Assembly: GCA_964371865.1 (NCBI GenBank) | Contig: CAYJOR010000003.1 | Coordinates: 43,343-107,342, forward strand | Length of the DNA: 64,000 nt | Direction of reading: 5' to 3' | Origin: CAYJAZ01 sp964371865 | GTDB lineage: Bacteria; Desulfobacterota; Desulfovibrionia; Desulfovibrionales; Desulfovibrionaceae | Part shown: positions 37,096-47,195 of the stretch, piece by piece | How positions within the stretch are numbered: position 1 is the stretch's first letter | Layout: each line of letters starts with the position of its first letter | Made by a program: the position numbers and the translations under genes | Notes under the pieces: model-generated | What the model was told of the DNA's origin: nothing | What the model saw: the letters and a program-made list of their open reading frames with translations, nothing else | The model's database searches: none

Positions 37096-38519
37096 TTATG
37101 CGTTAGCGGATAAAATTTCCTTTAGACTTATCACTAAGCAATCAATATTTTCTTTTGTTAATACTCCTGTTACAGCATAAAGTGCGCTTTGGCCAAGTTG
37201 AGAGAATTCTTTTGAAAGGTCTAAACCACCAAAAATTTCTTTTGCAAGCAATTTTTTGTTAATTTCTTCAACTGTCATACCAGATTCATCAAAATTAACA
37301 ACAAACTCTTGAAAAGTTGCGCCGCTGAATAGGATTTTTACACCAGGAATTTCAGCCAATCGAAGTTTTGCATAGTTATGATTATAAAGAATAGTTTCGC
37401 CTACTTCTTGGAAACCTTTTGGTCCCATAAGTGTCATGTAAACAGCTGCTGAAACCATGTGAAGAGCAGAACCTGTTCCTGTGAACTCGTTACCCTTTGC
37501 ACGACGTGCATAGTGAGTACGTTCTACAAGCACATTACCAAAAACATATTCGCCTTCTACTTCCGGATCAACAAAGCTATAGATAAAGTCCTTGAAGTTT
37601 ACAATATACATCTCTTCTTGCTTCATTGAAATAAAGCCGGCGTGCCCGTTACCACAACTTAGATGAAGACCAAGACTGTGAAGATCACCACAAACAATAG
37701 TTGCACCGTACACAGTTGGTGCTTCTAAAACACCAAGTGAAATTGGGTCAACATAAGTGATGTATTCGGCTCCAAATTTTTTGCAAAGTTCGCCAATTTC
37801 TTCTCAGCTTCTTCCATTACACCAAAGAAGTTTACGCTTTCAACAACTATTGCGGTTACGCTATCGTCAAGTTTCGCTTTCAAGTCAGCCATATCAAGTT
37901 GGCCACTTTCAGGAATGTATTTTATAAAAACCGGCTCAATAACTTGTTCTGCTTGATTTGAGTCAATATAGTTCAAAACAATACGACGAAGTTGTGGATT
38001 CATGCTTTCAGGACGCAACACTTTTTGACGGGCATTGATACGATTTGCAATACAAATAGCTGTTGATAATGCTTGTCCGCCATCGTATTGTGGTACACTC
38101 ATAACATCAGTATCTAAGAGCTCAGCTAATTGGCTATTATATTCGATAAAAATTTGGTATTTACCGTGATCTGCCCAGCTTTCAGCACCGTAACAAGTAA
38201 GAATTTCGCCTCGTGTTGTAATTTCATCTACAACAGCCGGTACATAGTGGTTTGCACAACCGGCACCAAGGAAGCTTATGAATTCATTTGAAGTTGTATT
38301 TTGTGATAAAACTTTATTAATGTGTTTTCTGATGCCATGTTCATCTAAGATAGCAGGTGGAATATCTAATGCTTCTCTATACTTGAGAAATTCTGGAATT
38401 TCTTCATATAAATCCCATAAATCTTTAACACCTACAAAATCCATCATTTCTCTTTGTGGCTTTGGAGCAGAGTTTGGGATATAAGGATACACAATTTTGT
38501 CGTCTTTTACATTCGCCAT
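37096..38519 (-). pseudogene. gcvPA: Glycine dehydrogenase subunit 1-like gene (gcvPA), frameshifted
   Basis: The upstream frame (from 38519) carries the GcvPA N-terminus with YIPNSAPKPQREMM and GAGCANHYVPA. It is lost near 37800, and the sequence resumes one frame over at EIGELCKKFGAEYITYVD, YGATIVCGDLHSLGLHLSCG and GHAGFIS. The total is 1424 nt, one short of 475 codons, consistent with one deleted base in GAGAAGAAATTGG. It starts 18 bases after the SDR gene. No gcvT or gcvH is near, so a complete cleavage system is not encoded here. Confidence 0.85.
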
Positions 38520-38536
38520 TTTTTACCTTTTCGTGT

Positions 38537-39307
38537 TTATAAAAATCCAATCATTCCCGAGTCAACAATTGATAACCCACCATCAACCGTAAGTTCTGTA
38601 CCTGTAATATAAGAAGCTTGCTCCGATGTAAGATACATAATTGCATTAATAACTTCATCTAGAGCTGCAGGTCTTTGCATAGGTACAAAACGTGTTGCTG
38701 TATTATATGCTTCTTCTAAAGAAACACTATCTCTTTCCATAATTTCTTCCATTTCTTTATCTGACATAGCTGTGCGTATCCAACCTGGGTGCACAACGTT
38801 TGAACGCACACCAAGAGCGCTATAGTCAAATGCAATGGACTTGCTAAGACCTAAGATGGCATGTTTGAAAGTTATATAACAAACTTCATTTCTAACAGCC
38901 AGTTTTGCAGAAGGAGAGCCAATAAAGATTATATTCCCTTTGGATTCTTTCAGATATTTCAAAACGGTTTTTGCAGTTAAAAATTGCCCTGTAAGATTGA
39001 TATTATTTTGTAAGTTCCAATCTTCAACAGAGCATTCTTCTACACTGCCAACTTTCAATAAAGCTGCACATGCAATAGCACAATCAAGTTTGCCTCCATT
39101 TTTTTCAATGGCAGCAACCGCTACTTCTTCCCACATTTTTGCATCTGAAATATCCATTTGCACAGGAATAATGTTTTGGTGATTCAAAGTATTTAATCTC
39201 TCTTGGTTTAATTCAACAGCAAATACGCGATAACCAGCATCAGCGTATCTAATTGTTAAAGCTTTACCAAGCCCTGAACCAGCACCAGTAATCAAAATCG
39301 GTTTCAT
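38537..39307 (-). CDS. Short-chain dehydrogenase/reductase
   Basis: 256 aa from the third of three in-frame ATGs (start MKPILITGAG; AGGAG nine bases upstream). Classical SDR: cofactor motif TGAGSGLGKAL at 6-16, an Asp after strand 3 (VQMDISD), catalytic Ser (IFIGSPSAKL) and YITFKHA with Tyr and Lys. It reduces or oxidises an alcohol/keto group with NAD(P)(H). It heads the cluster with the GcvPA/PB-like pseudogenes. Intact. Substrate unknown. Confidence 0.85.
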   Translation of the reverse strand: MKPILITGAGSGLGKALTIRYADAGYRVFAVELNQERLNTLNHQNIIPVQMDISDAKMWEEVAVAAIEKNGGKLDCAIACAALLKVGSVEECSVEDWNLQNNINLTGQFLTAKTVLKYLKESKGNIIFIGSPSAKLAVRNEVCYITFKHAILGLSKSIAFDYSALGVRSNVVHPGWIRTAMSDKEMEEIMERDSVSLEEAYNTATRFVPMQRPAALDEVINAIMYLTSEQASYITGTELTVDGGLSIVDSGMIGFL

Positions 39308-39873
39308 CCTCATCCTCTCCTTTTTCATAAAAGTTAAATCTTGAAACCAATACTAGGCTTTGCATAGACTAACTACAAAAACAAAGTTAGCATTAAATTA
39401 AATATCATGCTGAAATCTATCAAATTTTTTTTGGATGTCAACTTTGACAATGAAAAAAAAGTGATTTTCACGAGTTTTTCGGGCAAGAAAAAAAGTTACC
39501 TTGAAATTTTGGAATTTAAAAAAAATACATAAAAATCAATATATTACGCTATGTGTTATTGTTGCTAACTCAACTATTAAATATTATTTAATAAAAAGCG
39601 AAAGAAAGCAATGAGGCCTCCCTCATAACCTCTTGAGAATACATATCTTTACAAAAAAACCAACCTTCGATCAAAAGGGGAGTACTCAATTCTTTGTAAC
39701 AGAGCCATAAAAATTGGACTGTAAGAATGAGATAATCGAAGTAAAAATCCCTTTTTATTCAAGTTATGTATGTTTTGATACACGTCTTTCATAAAAAAGG
39801 ATTTATTTCTTGCTTAAATGACAAAATTTCTGAAATTAGAAAGACATTTTAGTAACAATTCAAGCATTTATTT
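39308..39873. other. Divergent-free gap with R1 element
   Basis: About 560 bases between two minus-strand genes. The right part (about 39745-39852) is an R1 element. The rest is AT-rich with no coding signal; it should contain the promoter of the SDR cluster, but none is clear. Confidence 0.5.
39745..39852. repeat. R1 miniature element with conserved interior
   Basis: Contains the interior block TTCAAGTTATGTATGTTTT, GATACACG and TTCATAAAAAA shared with the copies at 52712 and 62519, and ends in TTAGAAAGACATTTTAG, a diverged terminus. About 108 bp. Confidence 0.65.
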
Positions 39874-40842
39874 TTAGAAATCTCTTGAAGAGCCACCACC
39901 ACCAGACGAACCACCACCGCCATAATTGCTATCGTCAGAGGAAGACGAACCCAAAGAATCATCGTCACGTTTTGAATAATTACCTTTACCGTTTTCAGGT
40001 GAAAAGTACATAAGCAAACTTATAAAAAGACCCAGAATAGTAAGAGGAAACAGTATAATTACAAAGGGTGAAAGCCACTTGAGTGCACGCACATGCTGTT
40101 CAATCTCTTTCTTTACTTCTTCTTTTGTTTTTAGATTCTTTCTTAATAAGCCATAGTTTTTAGCAATTACAGCCATATGAGCAGGTATTTTAAGGATTGC
40201 AAAACCTTTCCAAAAAATGAAAACTAAGCCGACAAGTCCAATCACTGTTTTTACGATTTCAGGAGGAGTAAATTCCACATCTACATGTGAAGAAGGTATT
40301 TCATCTTTAGCTTTTTGTTTAAATATTTCAGGCTCTTCAACCATAAGACCTAAACTATTTTTTTCAGAAATTTCATTCACAAAGGCGATAAAACCTTTTC
40401 TTAATCCGCTATCCCAATCATTTACTTTTAGGTAGGGAATAATAAATTCATCTTGAATTGCGCCTGTTTTACCGTCGGGGAGAATACCCTCAAACCCATA
40501 GCCTACTTCAACTCTGAATTTTCTTTCTTCAAGAGCAAGGAGAAGTAAGAGACCATTATTTTTTTCATTATCGCCAATGGCAAACTTTCTAAAAAGTTCT
40601 GTTGCGTATTCTTCAAGGGCTTGACCTTCCATGTTTGGCACTGTAACAACCACAACTTGTGAGCCATCAATTGCATTAAGGCTTTTTCCTGTATCAGAGA
40701 TAAATTTTTTAGTATCTTCAGAAAGAATATCAGCATAATCGTTCACATAAAATTCAGGTGTAGGCTCAAGCAATGCGTAAGAAGTATAGGCTATGGCTAA
40801 TGAAGATATAAAAAGGACGAAAGATAGTAAAACTTTTTTCAT
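39874..40842 (-). CDS. TPM-domain (YgcG-type) membrane protein, paralogue 1
   Basis: 322 aa. Signal peptide to about residue 24, then a TPM domain (about 30-170) with FYVNDYADIL, LLLLLALEERKFRVEVGYG and LPDGKTG. A membrane segment follows at about 200-220, a charged stretch, a second segment, and a Gly/Ser tail ending SSRDF. TPM proteins have been linked to photosystem repair phosphatases in plants and to envelope functions in bacteria. Close paralogue of 49082-50047. Headed by one of the shared CRP/FNR-like promoters (41090-41133), leaving a leader of about 240 bases. Confidence 0.85.
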   Translation of the reverse strand: MKKVLLSFVLFISSLAIAYTSYALLEPTPEFYVNDYADILSEDTKKFISDTGKSLNAIDGSQVVVVTVPNMEGQALEEYATELFRKFAIGDNEKNNGLLLLLALEERKFRVEVGYGFEGILPDGKTGAIQDEFIIPYLKVNDWDSGLRKGFIAFVNEISEKNSLGLMVEEPEIFKQKAKDEIPSSHVDVEFTPPEIVKTVIGLVGLVFIFWKGFAILKIPAHMAVIAKNYGLLRKNLKTKEEVKKEIEQHVRALKWLSPFVIILFPLTILGLFISLLMYFSPENGKGNYSKRDDDSLGSSSSDDSNYGGGGSSGGGGSSRDF

Positions 40843-41089
40843 AGTAACCTCGCATACTATAATTTAATAATTCAGAAAGTTACGTTTTGAAGGCACTATA
40901 TTGGTAAAAATAATTTTATTTAGATTTTTTAGAAAAATACACTGTGCAGTAAACTAATTCCTTAATTAAGTGAGAGAATAATAATTATTTTTCGTCATAC
41001 TGTTTTGATAAGTCAGCACCTTTCTACTCGTAACTACTTCGCTTAAAACATAACACTTATCTTTTTCTTACAGATTTAATAGTCTTGAA

Positions 41090-41133
41090 ATTATATACTA
41101 AGAGTAAAAGGTGTCAATACGCTAAAAGGCACA
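41090..41133 (-). promoter_or_regulatory. Sigma-70 promoter with CRP/FNR-like box (copy A)
   Basis: On the minus strand TTGACA (41117-41112), 16-nt spacer, TATAAT (41095-41090). Directly upstream is AATGTG-N8-CGTATT, a degenerate version of the AATGTG-N8-CACATT palindrome found at three other promoters in this cluster. Reads toward the TPM gene at 40842. Confidence 0.75.
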
Positions 41134-41290
41134 TTTGTGCTTATTTATTTTTATATGTTATATCGATTTCAAACTTAGCAACTATGATTCAATATTTTAA
41201 TATAATAAAAAAATTGAATCTTTATATCAACATATGTTACATCAAAAAAAGTTGATTTGAACAGTATTTTAATCGTGGGAGTAAATTTTT

Positions 41291-42226
41291 ATGAAAATTA
41301 TACAGATTAAAGACATTCCAATTGGATTTTTTGCGATGACAATGGCCTTATGCGGTCTTGCTTTGGCATGGAGATTGAGTGGAATTTCTCTAATTTTTAG
41401 CAATATGTTTGCACTTCTTGCGATTGCTGTTTTTATTATAGTTTCGTGCACTTATTTTACAAAATTTCTACAGTTTAGACAAAATGTTAAACTAGAATTC
41501 ACCAATCCTATAATGATGAGTTTCTTTGGTACAATACCTGTTTCTATTATGTTTTTGGCATCAATTGTGAGCAGTTTGTGGAGTTTTCTTTCCTTGCTAT
41601 TATGGATTTTAGGAGCAAGTTTGCATGTAATTCTTGTTCTTTACACATTAGGCCAGTGGGTATTCCATAGAAAATTAGATATAGAAAATCTTACACCTGC
41701 ATGCTTTATTCCTATTGTAGGTTTAGCAGTTATCCCTGTTTACGGAGCAGAGCATGGTTTTACTGAAATTAGTTGGTTTTTTTGGGGAATAGGTCTTGCT
41801 CTTTGGAGTATTTTACTTGTTTTCGTCCTCTATAGGTTGATGTTTGTCTCTTTATTGCCTGTTCCTCTAACACCAACTTTGTTTATTCTGCTTGCTCCGC
41901 CATCAATTATCTTTAATGACTACATCAACCTAACAGGAGAAAGTATAGAATTTTTAGGCATGACAGGCAATATCCTTTATGGTATTGCGACTCTTTTTGC
42001 GTGCTTATTGTTGACGCAAATAAAACAATTTATTCTTCCTTTTAATATGAGTTACTGGGCTTTTACATTCCCTGTAGTTGCTTTCTCAATGGCGACAATG
42101 ATAATGGGAAGAACTATAGAAAATACTACTGTGCTTTTCGTTGGCTATATAATTTTGTTTATTGCAACAGCACTTATTGCTTTTGTATTTACTTTGACGG
42201 TTAAAAATATAGTTTTGACTAGATAG
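41291..42226 (+). CDS. TDT/SLAC1-family anion channel or exporter (TehA-like)
   Basis: 311 aa with about ten membrane segments and no signal peptide. The start GFFAMTMALCGLALAW and later helices follow the pattern of the tellurite-resistance/dicarboxylate transporter family, which includes TehA and plant SLAC1. It may pass small anions such as sulfite, nitrate or malate. A G-rich ribosome site (GGGAG) precedes the ATG. It is the only plus-strand gene within the left half of the envelope cluster. Family assignment moderate. Confidence 0.7.
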   Translation: MKIIQIKDIPIGFFAMTMALCGLALAWRLSGISLIFSNMFALLAIAVFIIVSCTYFTKFLQFRQNVKLEFTNPIMMSFFGTIPVSIMFLASIVSSLWSFLSLLLWILGASLHVILVLYTLGQWVFHRKLDIENLTPACFIPIVGLAVIPVYGAEHGFTEISWFFWGIGLALWSILLVFVLYRLMFVSLLPVPLTPTLFILLAPPSIIFNDYINLTGESIEFLGMTGNILYGIATLFACLLLTQIKQFILPFNMSYWAFTFPVVAFSMATMIMGRTIENTTVLFVGYIILFIATALIAFVFTLTVKNIVLTR

Positions 42227-42306
42227 TGCCGTCAAAATCACTTTTTCATCTCTTTTTGTGTTAGATTTCAAATGCTTTTTTAGTCATTCATGTTTTAATA
42301 AACTTT

Positions 42307-43464
42307 TTAGCACTTCAAATATTCAACAAGGTTGGAGTTTGATATTGTATCTAGCTCTTTCAGCATATTATGAGGTGTTTCTGTAAATAAGAAACCAAAA
42401 GGATTTTCTTCTTTTACATATTCTAGTTCTCGTAGATTAAGAACTTTCGTGAAGTCAGATTTTAATTTTTCAAAATCAAATTTCATGGTATTTGTGTAAG
42501 AATTCGGCTTTGTAAGAATTATTATGCTATATACCTTATCTTCTTTGTCTTTTAGCAAAACTTCCCAGTCTGGACGTAGATTTTTTAGATAATAGTCATA
42601 CGTGTGAAAACCAAAAGCAAAATATGTGACATCAGTTGTACACCAGCCAGCAAAACGTAGAGGGTTGAATTCTATAGGTAAAATATTATCTTTTTCGTTT
42701 ACCCTTACTTCTACATGAAAAGGGAAGTTTTTTATATCTAAAACTTTGTTTATCTCATTTAGGTAGTTCTCAAAAAGATTTAGCTTTTCTTCTATAATAT
42801 TCTTACTTGTATAATATAATCTATCGCTTACATCTGCTTGGTTTGTAAAGTCATGTTTCAGTATATTGAGTATAACTGCCTTTCCGTTCTCATCAAAGTA
42901 GGCATCAATTGCATATTCATTGCCTTGAATATATTTTTCAAGGATAAATTCCTCTTCTCCAATAACAGAACTAGGATAAAGTTTATTCCACTGCGAAAAT
43001 GTATTTTTTATGTCTTTTACAGCGTGCTTATATTCTTTTTTATTGTTCAAAACATATACACCCGCACTGAAGAAGCCAACAACAGGCTTTAATACAAGAG
43101 GAAAAATATTTTCATCAATTTCAAAATCTTCTAAGTCAGCAAGAGCTACTTTCTTATAAAAAAAGTTTGGATAGAGAGAACGAGTTTTTTCTCGAAATAA
43201 AAACTTGTCTTTCATAAGGTTTATGCAATCTATCAAAGAATCATCACTAATATTATTTTTAATCCACTCAATTGAGTTCTCCGATAGAGTATAAAGCCTT
43301 GAATTTGAAGTATATAATTTTGCAAACTCTTCACTTTCAATTAGATTAAAAGAGTAATTTTTACTCTCTTCTATTGAAAGTTTGGTTTTTAGAACAGGTA
43401 TTTTCGATTCTGCAAGATAGCTTTTTAACTCTTTTGAAATATATGGTTTATCAATAATTATCAT
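42307..43464 (-). CDS. ATP-grasp domain protein
   Basis: 385 aa soluble protein. The ATP-grasp fold is visible from about 115 to 310: a lysine in FPLVLKPVVGFFSAGV, the nucleotide-binding strand EEFILEKYIQGNEYAID, and the Mg-binding strand HVEVRVNEKDNILPIEFNPL with Glu and Asn. Such enzymes ligate a carboxylate to an amine, thiol or phosphate group through an acyl phosphate. Substrate not predictable. It lies last in the run with the GDYXXLXY and DUF2157 genes. Confidence 0.8.
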   Translation of the reverse strand: MIIIDKPYISKELKSYLAESKIPVLKTKLSIEESKNYSFNLIESEEFAKLYTSNSRLYTLSENSIEWIKNNISDDSLIDCINLMKDKFLFREKTRSLYPNFFYKKVALADLEDFEIDENIFPLVLKPVVGFFSAGVYVLNNKKEYKHAVKDIKNTFSQWNKLYPSSVIGEEEFILEKYIQGNEYAIDAYFDENGKAVILNILKHDFTNQADVSDRLYYTSKNIIEEKLNLFENYLNEINKVLDIKNFPFHVEVRVNEKDNILPIEFNPLRFAGWCTTDVTYFAFGFHTYDYYLKNLRPDWEVLLKDKEDKVYSIIILTKPNSYTNTMKFDFEKLKSDFTKVLNLRELEYVKEENPFGFLFTETPHNMLKELDTISNSNLVEYLKC

Positions 43465-43491
43465 GTGTTACTCACTTTTTATATCAATTTT

Positions 43492-44013
43492 TTACTTTGA
43501 AGTTTCTGTAGCATCAATAATTTTCATATTCTCATCTGCAAGCGCAATGAGGATAAATTTATTATCTGCATATTTGAAAACACCATATTTTGCATTTACA
43601 AATAGTTCGCCTGTGCCTTCTTGAAATAAGTAGCTGTCTGAAAGCGATATATCAATCGACCGTATCGTTTTATATCTAAAAGGTAATAATATTTGATTTT
43701 TAGATAACTTATCGCCATCTTTATAGAGAGATATAAATTTTCCTACTTTTTTATCGTCGAATTCAACTATGATACTTTCTCTTTCTATCATCTTTTGATC
43801 ATATTCTTTTTCTTTATATAACTCACTAATATCATTTTCAATTTGATAGCTTAAATCCATATAATCACCCTGCATAAAAGAACGTGGATCAAGGGGTGCA
43901 AGTTCAAAATAAACGGTAGTGGCAGTTTTGATATGTTCTTCTTGCTTGAATATACTATAATTAAAAAATGTCAATAAAAGCACTGTGATAAATAATAATA
44001 TTTTATTTTTCAT
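43492..44013 (-). CDS. GDYXXLXY-domain membrane-anchored protein
   Basis: 173 aa with one N-terminal membrane segment and an extracytoplasmic domain carrying the name-giving motif, here GDYMDLSY. Family members are usually encoded with DUF2157/DUF4401 membrane proteins, as here, where the start overlaps the upstream gene by 11 bases. Function unknown; the tight coupling suggests one complex. Confidence 0.85.
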   Translation of the reverse strand: MKNKILLFITVLLLTFFNYSIFKQEEHIKTATTVYFELAPLDPRSFMQGDYMDLSYQIENDISELYKEKEYDQKMIERESIIVEFDDKKVGKFISLYKDGDKLSKNQILLPFRYKTIRSIDISLSDSYLFQEGTGELFVNAKYGVFKYADNKFILIALADENMKIIDATETSK

Positions 44014-46048
44014 CGATTAGAACCTCTTTGTTGTACGCAGTAAAAAGCAATAGAACTGCTCCGCTTGCAAGTAGAGTATATGACTTATAAAGTAATGTGA
44101 TATCGAGATAATAATAGTAGAATGAAAGAAGTGGGAAAGATATATAAATACAACTCCTCAAAAGTGAAAGTTTTTTAATGCAAAGGCTAAGTATAATCAT
44201 TCCAATAAGATATAAAACAGCGTAAGCATTATAGTAAGCAAAAAGAGCTATACATGCCAAAGCAAGCAAATGAACAACTGTTTTTGTTAGGTTAAGGTTT
44301 TTCCAAAAATTTTCTATTTTCCTTGTATAAAAAAGATAAATAATTCCTATCCAAAAAGCCATGACTAGACTGAAATCTTTATAATAGTTAGTGTAAAAAA
44401 GATATTCTCCAATTTCCGAAAGCATAAGGAAAATTTTCAGTGTAAAATTCACAAAGAAAATCTTAGAAATTAAACTCAAAGAATTATATTTATTTTCTAA
44501 AAGATATGCCAAAGTCATAACGGTTAACTCTAAAATTGTCCAAAGCATAAACCAGAAAGGCATTTCAAAAAATCCCCAAGATATTAGAATGATTGTAAAA
44601 AGAATTATAAATGCGCGTGCTATATTGCTATGTGTAAAAGGATATATAATAGCTGTCAGAACGGTAAAAACACAGGCATATTCAAAAATTTCAAACTCTG
44701 TAAGGGTAAGGTGTATGGTAATAAGAAAATAACCAATTCCAAGCGCTGTCAAAGAAGTATAAAGGGATACAAAAATATTTTTTCCCCGCGTTTTAACTTC
44801 TGTATTGTACCATCTAAATAAATAAATTGAGAAGGTTAGAGCTACTACACCATTAATAAGAAAAAAATAAGAAGATTCTATTGTACCAAGTGTTTCAAAG
44901 AAAAATAGAAAAAAGCTAATTAATACAGCATCGCTTATCATTGCCGAGATAAAACATAAGCTATCTCTAATATTACTTGGATTTATTAGATTTTTTTCAC
45001 TTCCTTTTCTTGGAGTAATAACAATTTTCTTTTCATCAATAGTCATATTTTGTTTAACTTTTTCTTTTTCTATAGCTACTGTAGCATGCTCAATCGATTC
45101 TTCTTTTGTATCAATTGTATTTTGGTCAATCCTTTTAAATTCTCTATATAACATTCCAATATATTTAGTTATTCCGAGAAAGCAAGAAATTACAAAAATT
45201 GTAAGGAAGGAAAAAAATACTATATTAATTTGGATATTTTGAACTATTAAGTAAGTCAGTATACAAACAATAGAAGTAAGATTTATTACAATCATTACAA
45301 GATCTTTTAGTCTATATCGGTAAATCAAAAATAGAAGAACTGTAAGCGCAATAGAAAGCAGAGTAAAAATACCATTACTTCCTTCGTCTATCTGGTATAC
45401 AAGCTGACTAAATATGTAAAATTGAGCAATGCTATAGGGAACTAATCTTGTAAGGTTATTATTCAACCAACTGTATTTATTAATAAACCATTCTCTAGTT
45501 GCAAGAAAAAATAGATTTAAAAATGTGGCTGCCATATAAAGATAATCATTATTAAGATACCCAAAAAAAGTATCCCACGAGAGAAAACAAGTCAAATTGA
45601 GCAATAAAAGATATAAAATCCATAAAATAGAAAAATTTGATAGAAGCACAAAGGGTAAAATCGCCACCGACCAAGTAGCAAAAAGTTGATAACTATCCGC
45701 ACCTGTTTGATAAATTTGTCCAAAAACAGCCATAAAAACACCCACAAGCAATGATGCAAATGTGAGAGAAAGTTTACCTACTTTTGATTGTAGTCCAAAT
45801 TTATAAGCTCCGAAAACTCCAAGACAAAATAAAGATTGGACTAAAGTAAATTTTACTATAACAGGTTTTGCTTGCCAATTATAAGCAAAGAAAAAAACTA
45901 TCCCAGCCCCTATAAACGAAAGAGCAAGAAAAAGTATAAATACAAAACTTATTTTTTGAAACTCTATTATAGAAAAGGAGCTACCATCATTTGAGTTTTC
46001 ATCTTTTTCAAAAAAAGGAAAAACTCTATTTATTGTTTGTAATAGCAT
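44003..46048 (-). CDS. DUF2157/DUF4401-type polytopic membrane protein
   Basis: 681 aa with about 18 hydrophobic segments. It has an N-terminal cytoplasmic piece, then the DUF2157-like pattern IGAGIVFFFAYNWQ. A polar loop at about 300-345 carries charged residues. The second half resembles DUF4401 with an LYLIGMIILSLCI-type ending. Overlap with the GDYXXLXY gene marks a conserved pair. Function is unknown. Confidence 0.8.
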   Translation of the reverse strand: MLLQTINRVFPFFEKDENSNDGSSFSIIEFQKISFVFILFLALSFIGAGIVFFFAYNWQAKPVIVKFTLVQSLFCLGVFGAYKFGLQSKVGKLSLTFASLLVGVFMAVFGQIYQTGADSYQLFATWSVAILPFVLLSNFSILWILYLLLLNLTCFLSWDTFFGYLNNDYLYMAATFLNLFFLATREWFINKYSWLNNNLTRLVPYSIAQFYIFSQLVYQIDEGSNGIFTLLSIALTVLLFLIYRYRLKDLVMIVINLTSIVCILTYLIVQNIQINIVFFSFLTIFVISCFLGITKYIGMLYREFKRIDQNTIDTKEESIEHATVAIEKEKVKQNMTIDEKKIVITPRKGSEKNLINPSNIRDSLCFISAMISDAVLISFFLFFFETLGTIESSYFFLINGVVALTFSIYLFRWYNTEVKTRGKNIFVSLYTSLTALGIGYFLITIHLTLTEFEIFEYACVFTVLTAIIYPFTHSNIARAFIILFTIILISWGFFEMPFWFMLWTILELTVMTLAYLLENKYNSLSLISKIFFVNFTLKIFLMLSEIGEYLFYTNYYKDFSLVMAFWIGIIYLFYTRKIENFWKNLNLTKTVVHLLALACIALFAYYNAYAVLYLIGMIILSLCIKKLSLLRSCIYISFPLLSFYYYYLDITLLYKSYTLLASGAVLLLFTAYNKEVLIDEK

Positions 46049-46144
46049 GATTATATCAATATGTTAGATGTTTAAAAATTGCAAAATCGAAGATAGAAAA
46101 GTAAATACTACTTTTCCAAAAAAGATTGGATCATTTATATAAAG

Positions 46145-46381
46145 TTACATTTTATTAACTTTAGTACCTGCATAGGTAAAGGCATTTTTTACCATGCTGT
46201 AAAATGTTCCTTTATCAATACCAATAGGTCTTCCACAAGGGCACCAAATTTTACCGTCATGTTCTTCTACATCGTAAAGTTTGCTGATTCGCTCTTTATG
46301 ACAGCGTACAACTTCACCTTGCCCCAGTTTTTGGTATTTCCATAATTTTCGGCGACACGCCGCGCATTTAATAGTTAACAT
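46145..46381 (-). CDS. Small zinc-ribbon-like protein
   Basis: 78 aa with a CAAC knuckle at 6-9 and a second C-P-C pair in IWCPCGRPIG, suggesting a zinc ribbon. Basic N-terminus. No ribosome site is clear before the ATG. Not otherwise recognised. It resembles short Com-like or phage-type zinc-finger proteins only in the cysteine layout. Confidence 0.55.
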   Translation of the reverse strand: MLTIKCAACRRKLWKYQKLGQGEVVRCHKERISKLYDVEEHDGKIWCPCGRPIGIDKGTFYSMVKNAFTYAGTKVNKM

Positions 46382-46423
46382 ACAAAAATTATAGTCTAAT
46401 TAAATATTTTTTGCAATAGCTAT

Positions 46424-46452
46424 AAAAAAACGGTACTCGAATGAATACCGTT
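46424..46452 (-). terminator. Rho-independent terminator of the ankyrin gene
   Basis: On the minus strand AACGGTA, a 10-nt loop and TACCGTT are followed by TTTTT. Confidence 0.85.
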
Positions 46453-46538
46453 GCTATTTTTATCATTTTTTTATATTTTGAGGCTACAACTTCATCTGAT
46501 TTTCAACTTCACGACGCTATGTGTACGTAAAGTTATAA

Positions 46539-47111
46539 TCAGTTAGAACTTTTAGCTTTATCATTTTGAAGAAGTTGTACAACACTTGTTAAATTGTATT
46601 TTATAGCATAGTCTAATGCTGATAAATCGTCATTATCTTTTGCGTTTATATCAGCACCATGTGCGAGAAGAAGCATTATCATTTCGTGATTATTTTGTTT
46701 TATTGCCTCATGTAGGGGGGTGGTGTAAGGATCTGTCTCATATTCTTTTTGATAATACGAGTTACTTACATCTGCACCATAATTCAGTAAAAGTTTAACA
46801 GTTTCTAAATTATTATTTTTTACCTCTGAGTCAAGAACAGAGAACATACCAAAGGAAAGGTTAGGGTTTGCGCCATTATCGAGCAGTAATTTCATCAAAT
46901 CCAAATTAAGGTTAGAGCTAACATTTGAAAAAGCGGTTTCTCCCATACTGAGATATTCATTTAAATCTAATCCTTTTGCTATAGCATTTTCTATTTCTTG
47001 AACGTCGTTTTTTTCTACAAGTTGATAAAGACTTAACTCTTCTGCATAAGAGACGGGCGAAAAGGCTACAAATAACATTATAAAAAGATTGAAAAATAGT
47101 CGAGTTTTCAT
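46539..47111 (-). CDS. Secreted ankyrin-repeat protein
   Basis: 190 aa with a signal peptide (cleavage near SYAEE) and about four ankyrin repeats. Typical lines are LMKLLLDNGANPNLS, TVKLLLNYGADVSN, TPLHEAIKQNNHEMIMLLL and AHGADINAKDNDDLS. Ankyrin repeats mediate protein contacts, and the signal peptide places this one in the periplasm. It has its own terminator. The partner is unknown; the surrounding envelope genes are candidates. Confidence 0.88.
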   Translation of the reverse strand: MKTRLFFNLFIMLFVAFSPVSYAEELSLYQLVEKNDVQEIENAIAKGLDLNEYLSMGETAFSNVSSNLNLDLMKLLLDNGANPNLSFGMFSVLDSEVKNNNLETVKLLLNYGADVSNSYYQKEYETDPYTTPLHEAIKQNNHEMIMLLLAHGADINAKDNDDLSALDYAIKYNLTSVVQLLQNDKAKSSN

Positions 47112-47195
47112 TGTGACTTATCCTTTTTCTTTTGATATTACTATTGCGAAAAATAGCAATAAAGGTATGGGGAAATTATTTATACCTGGTAAAAA

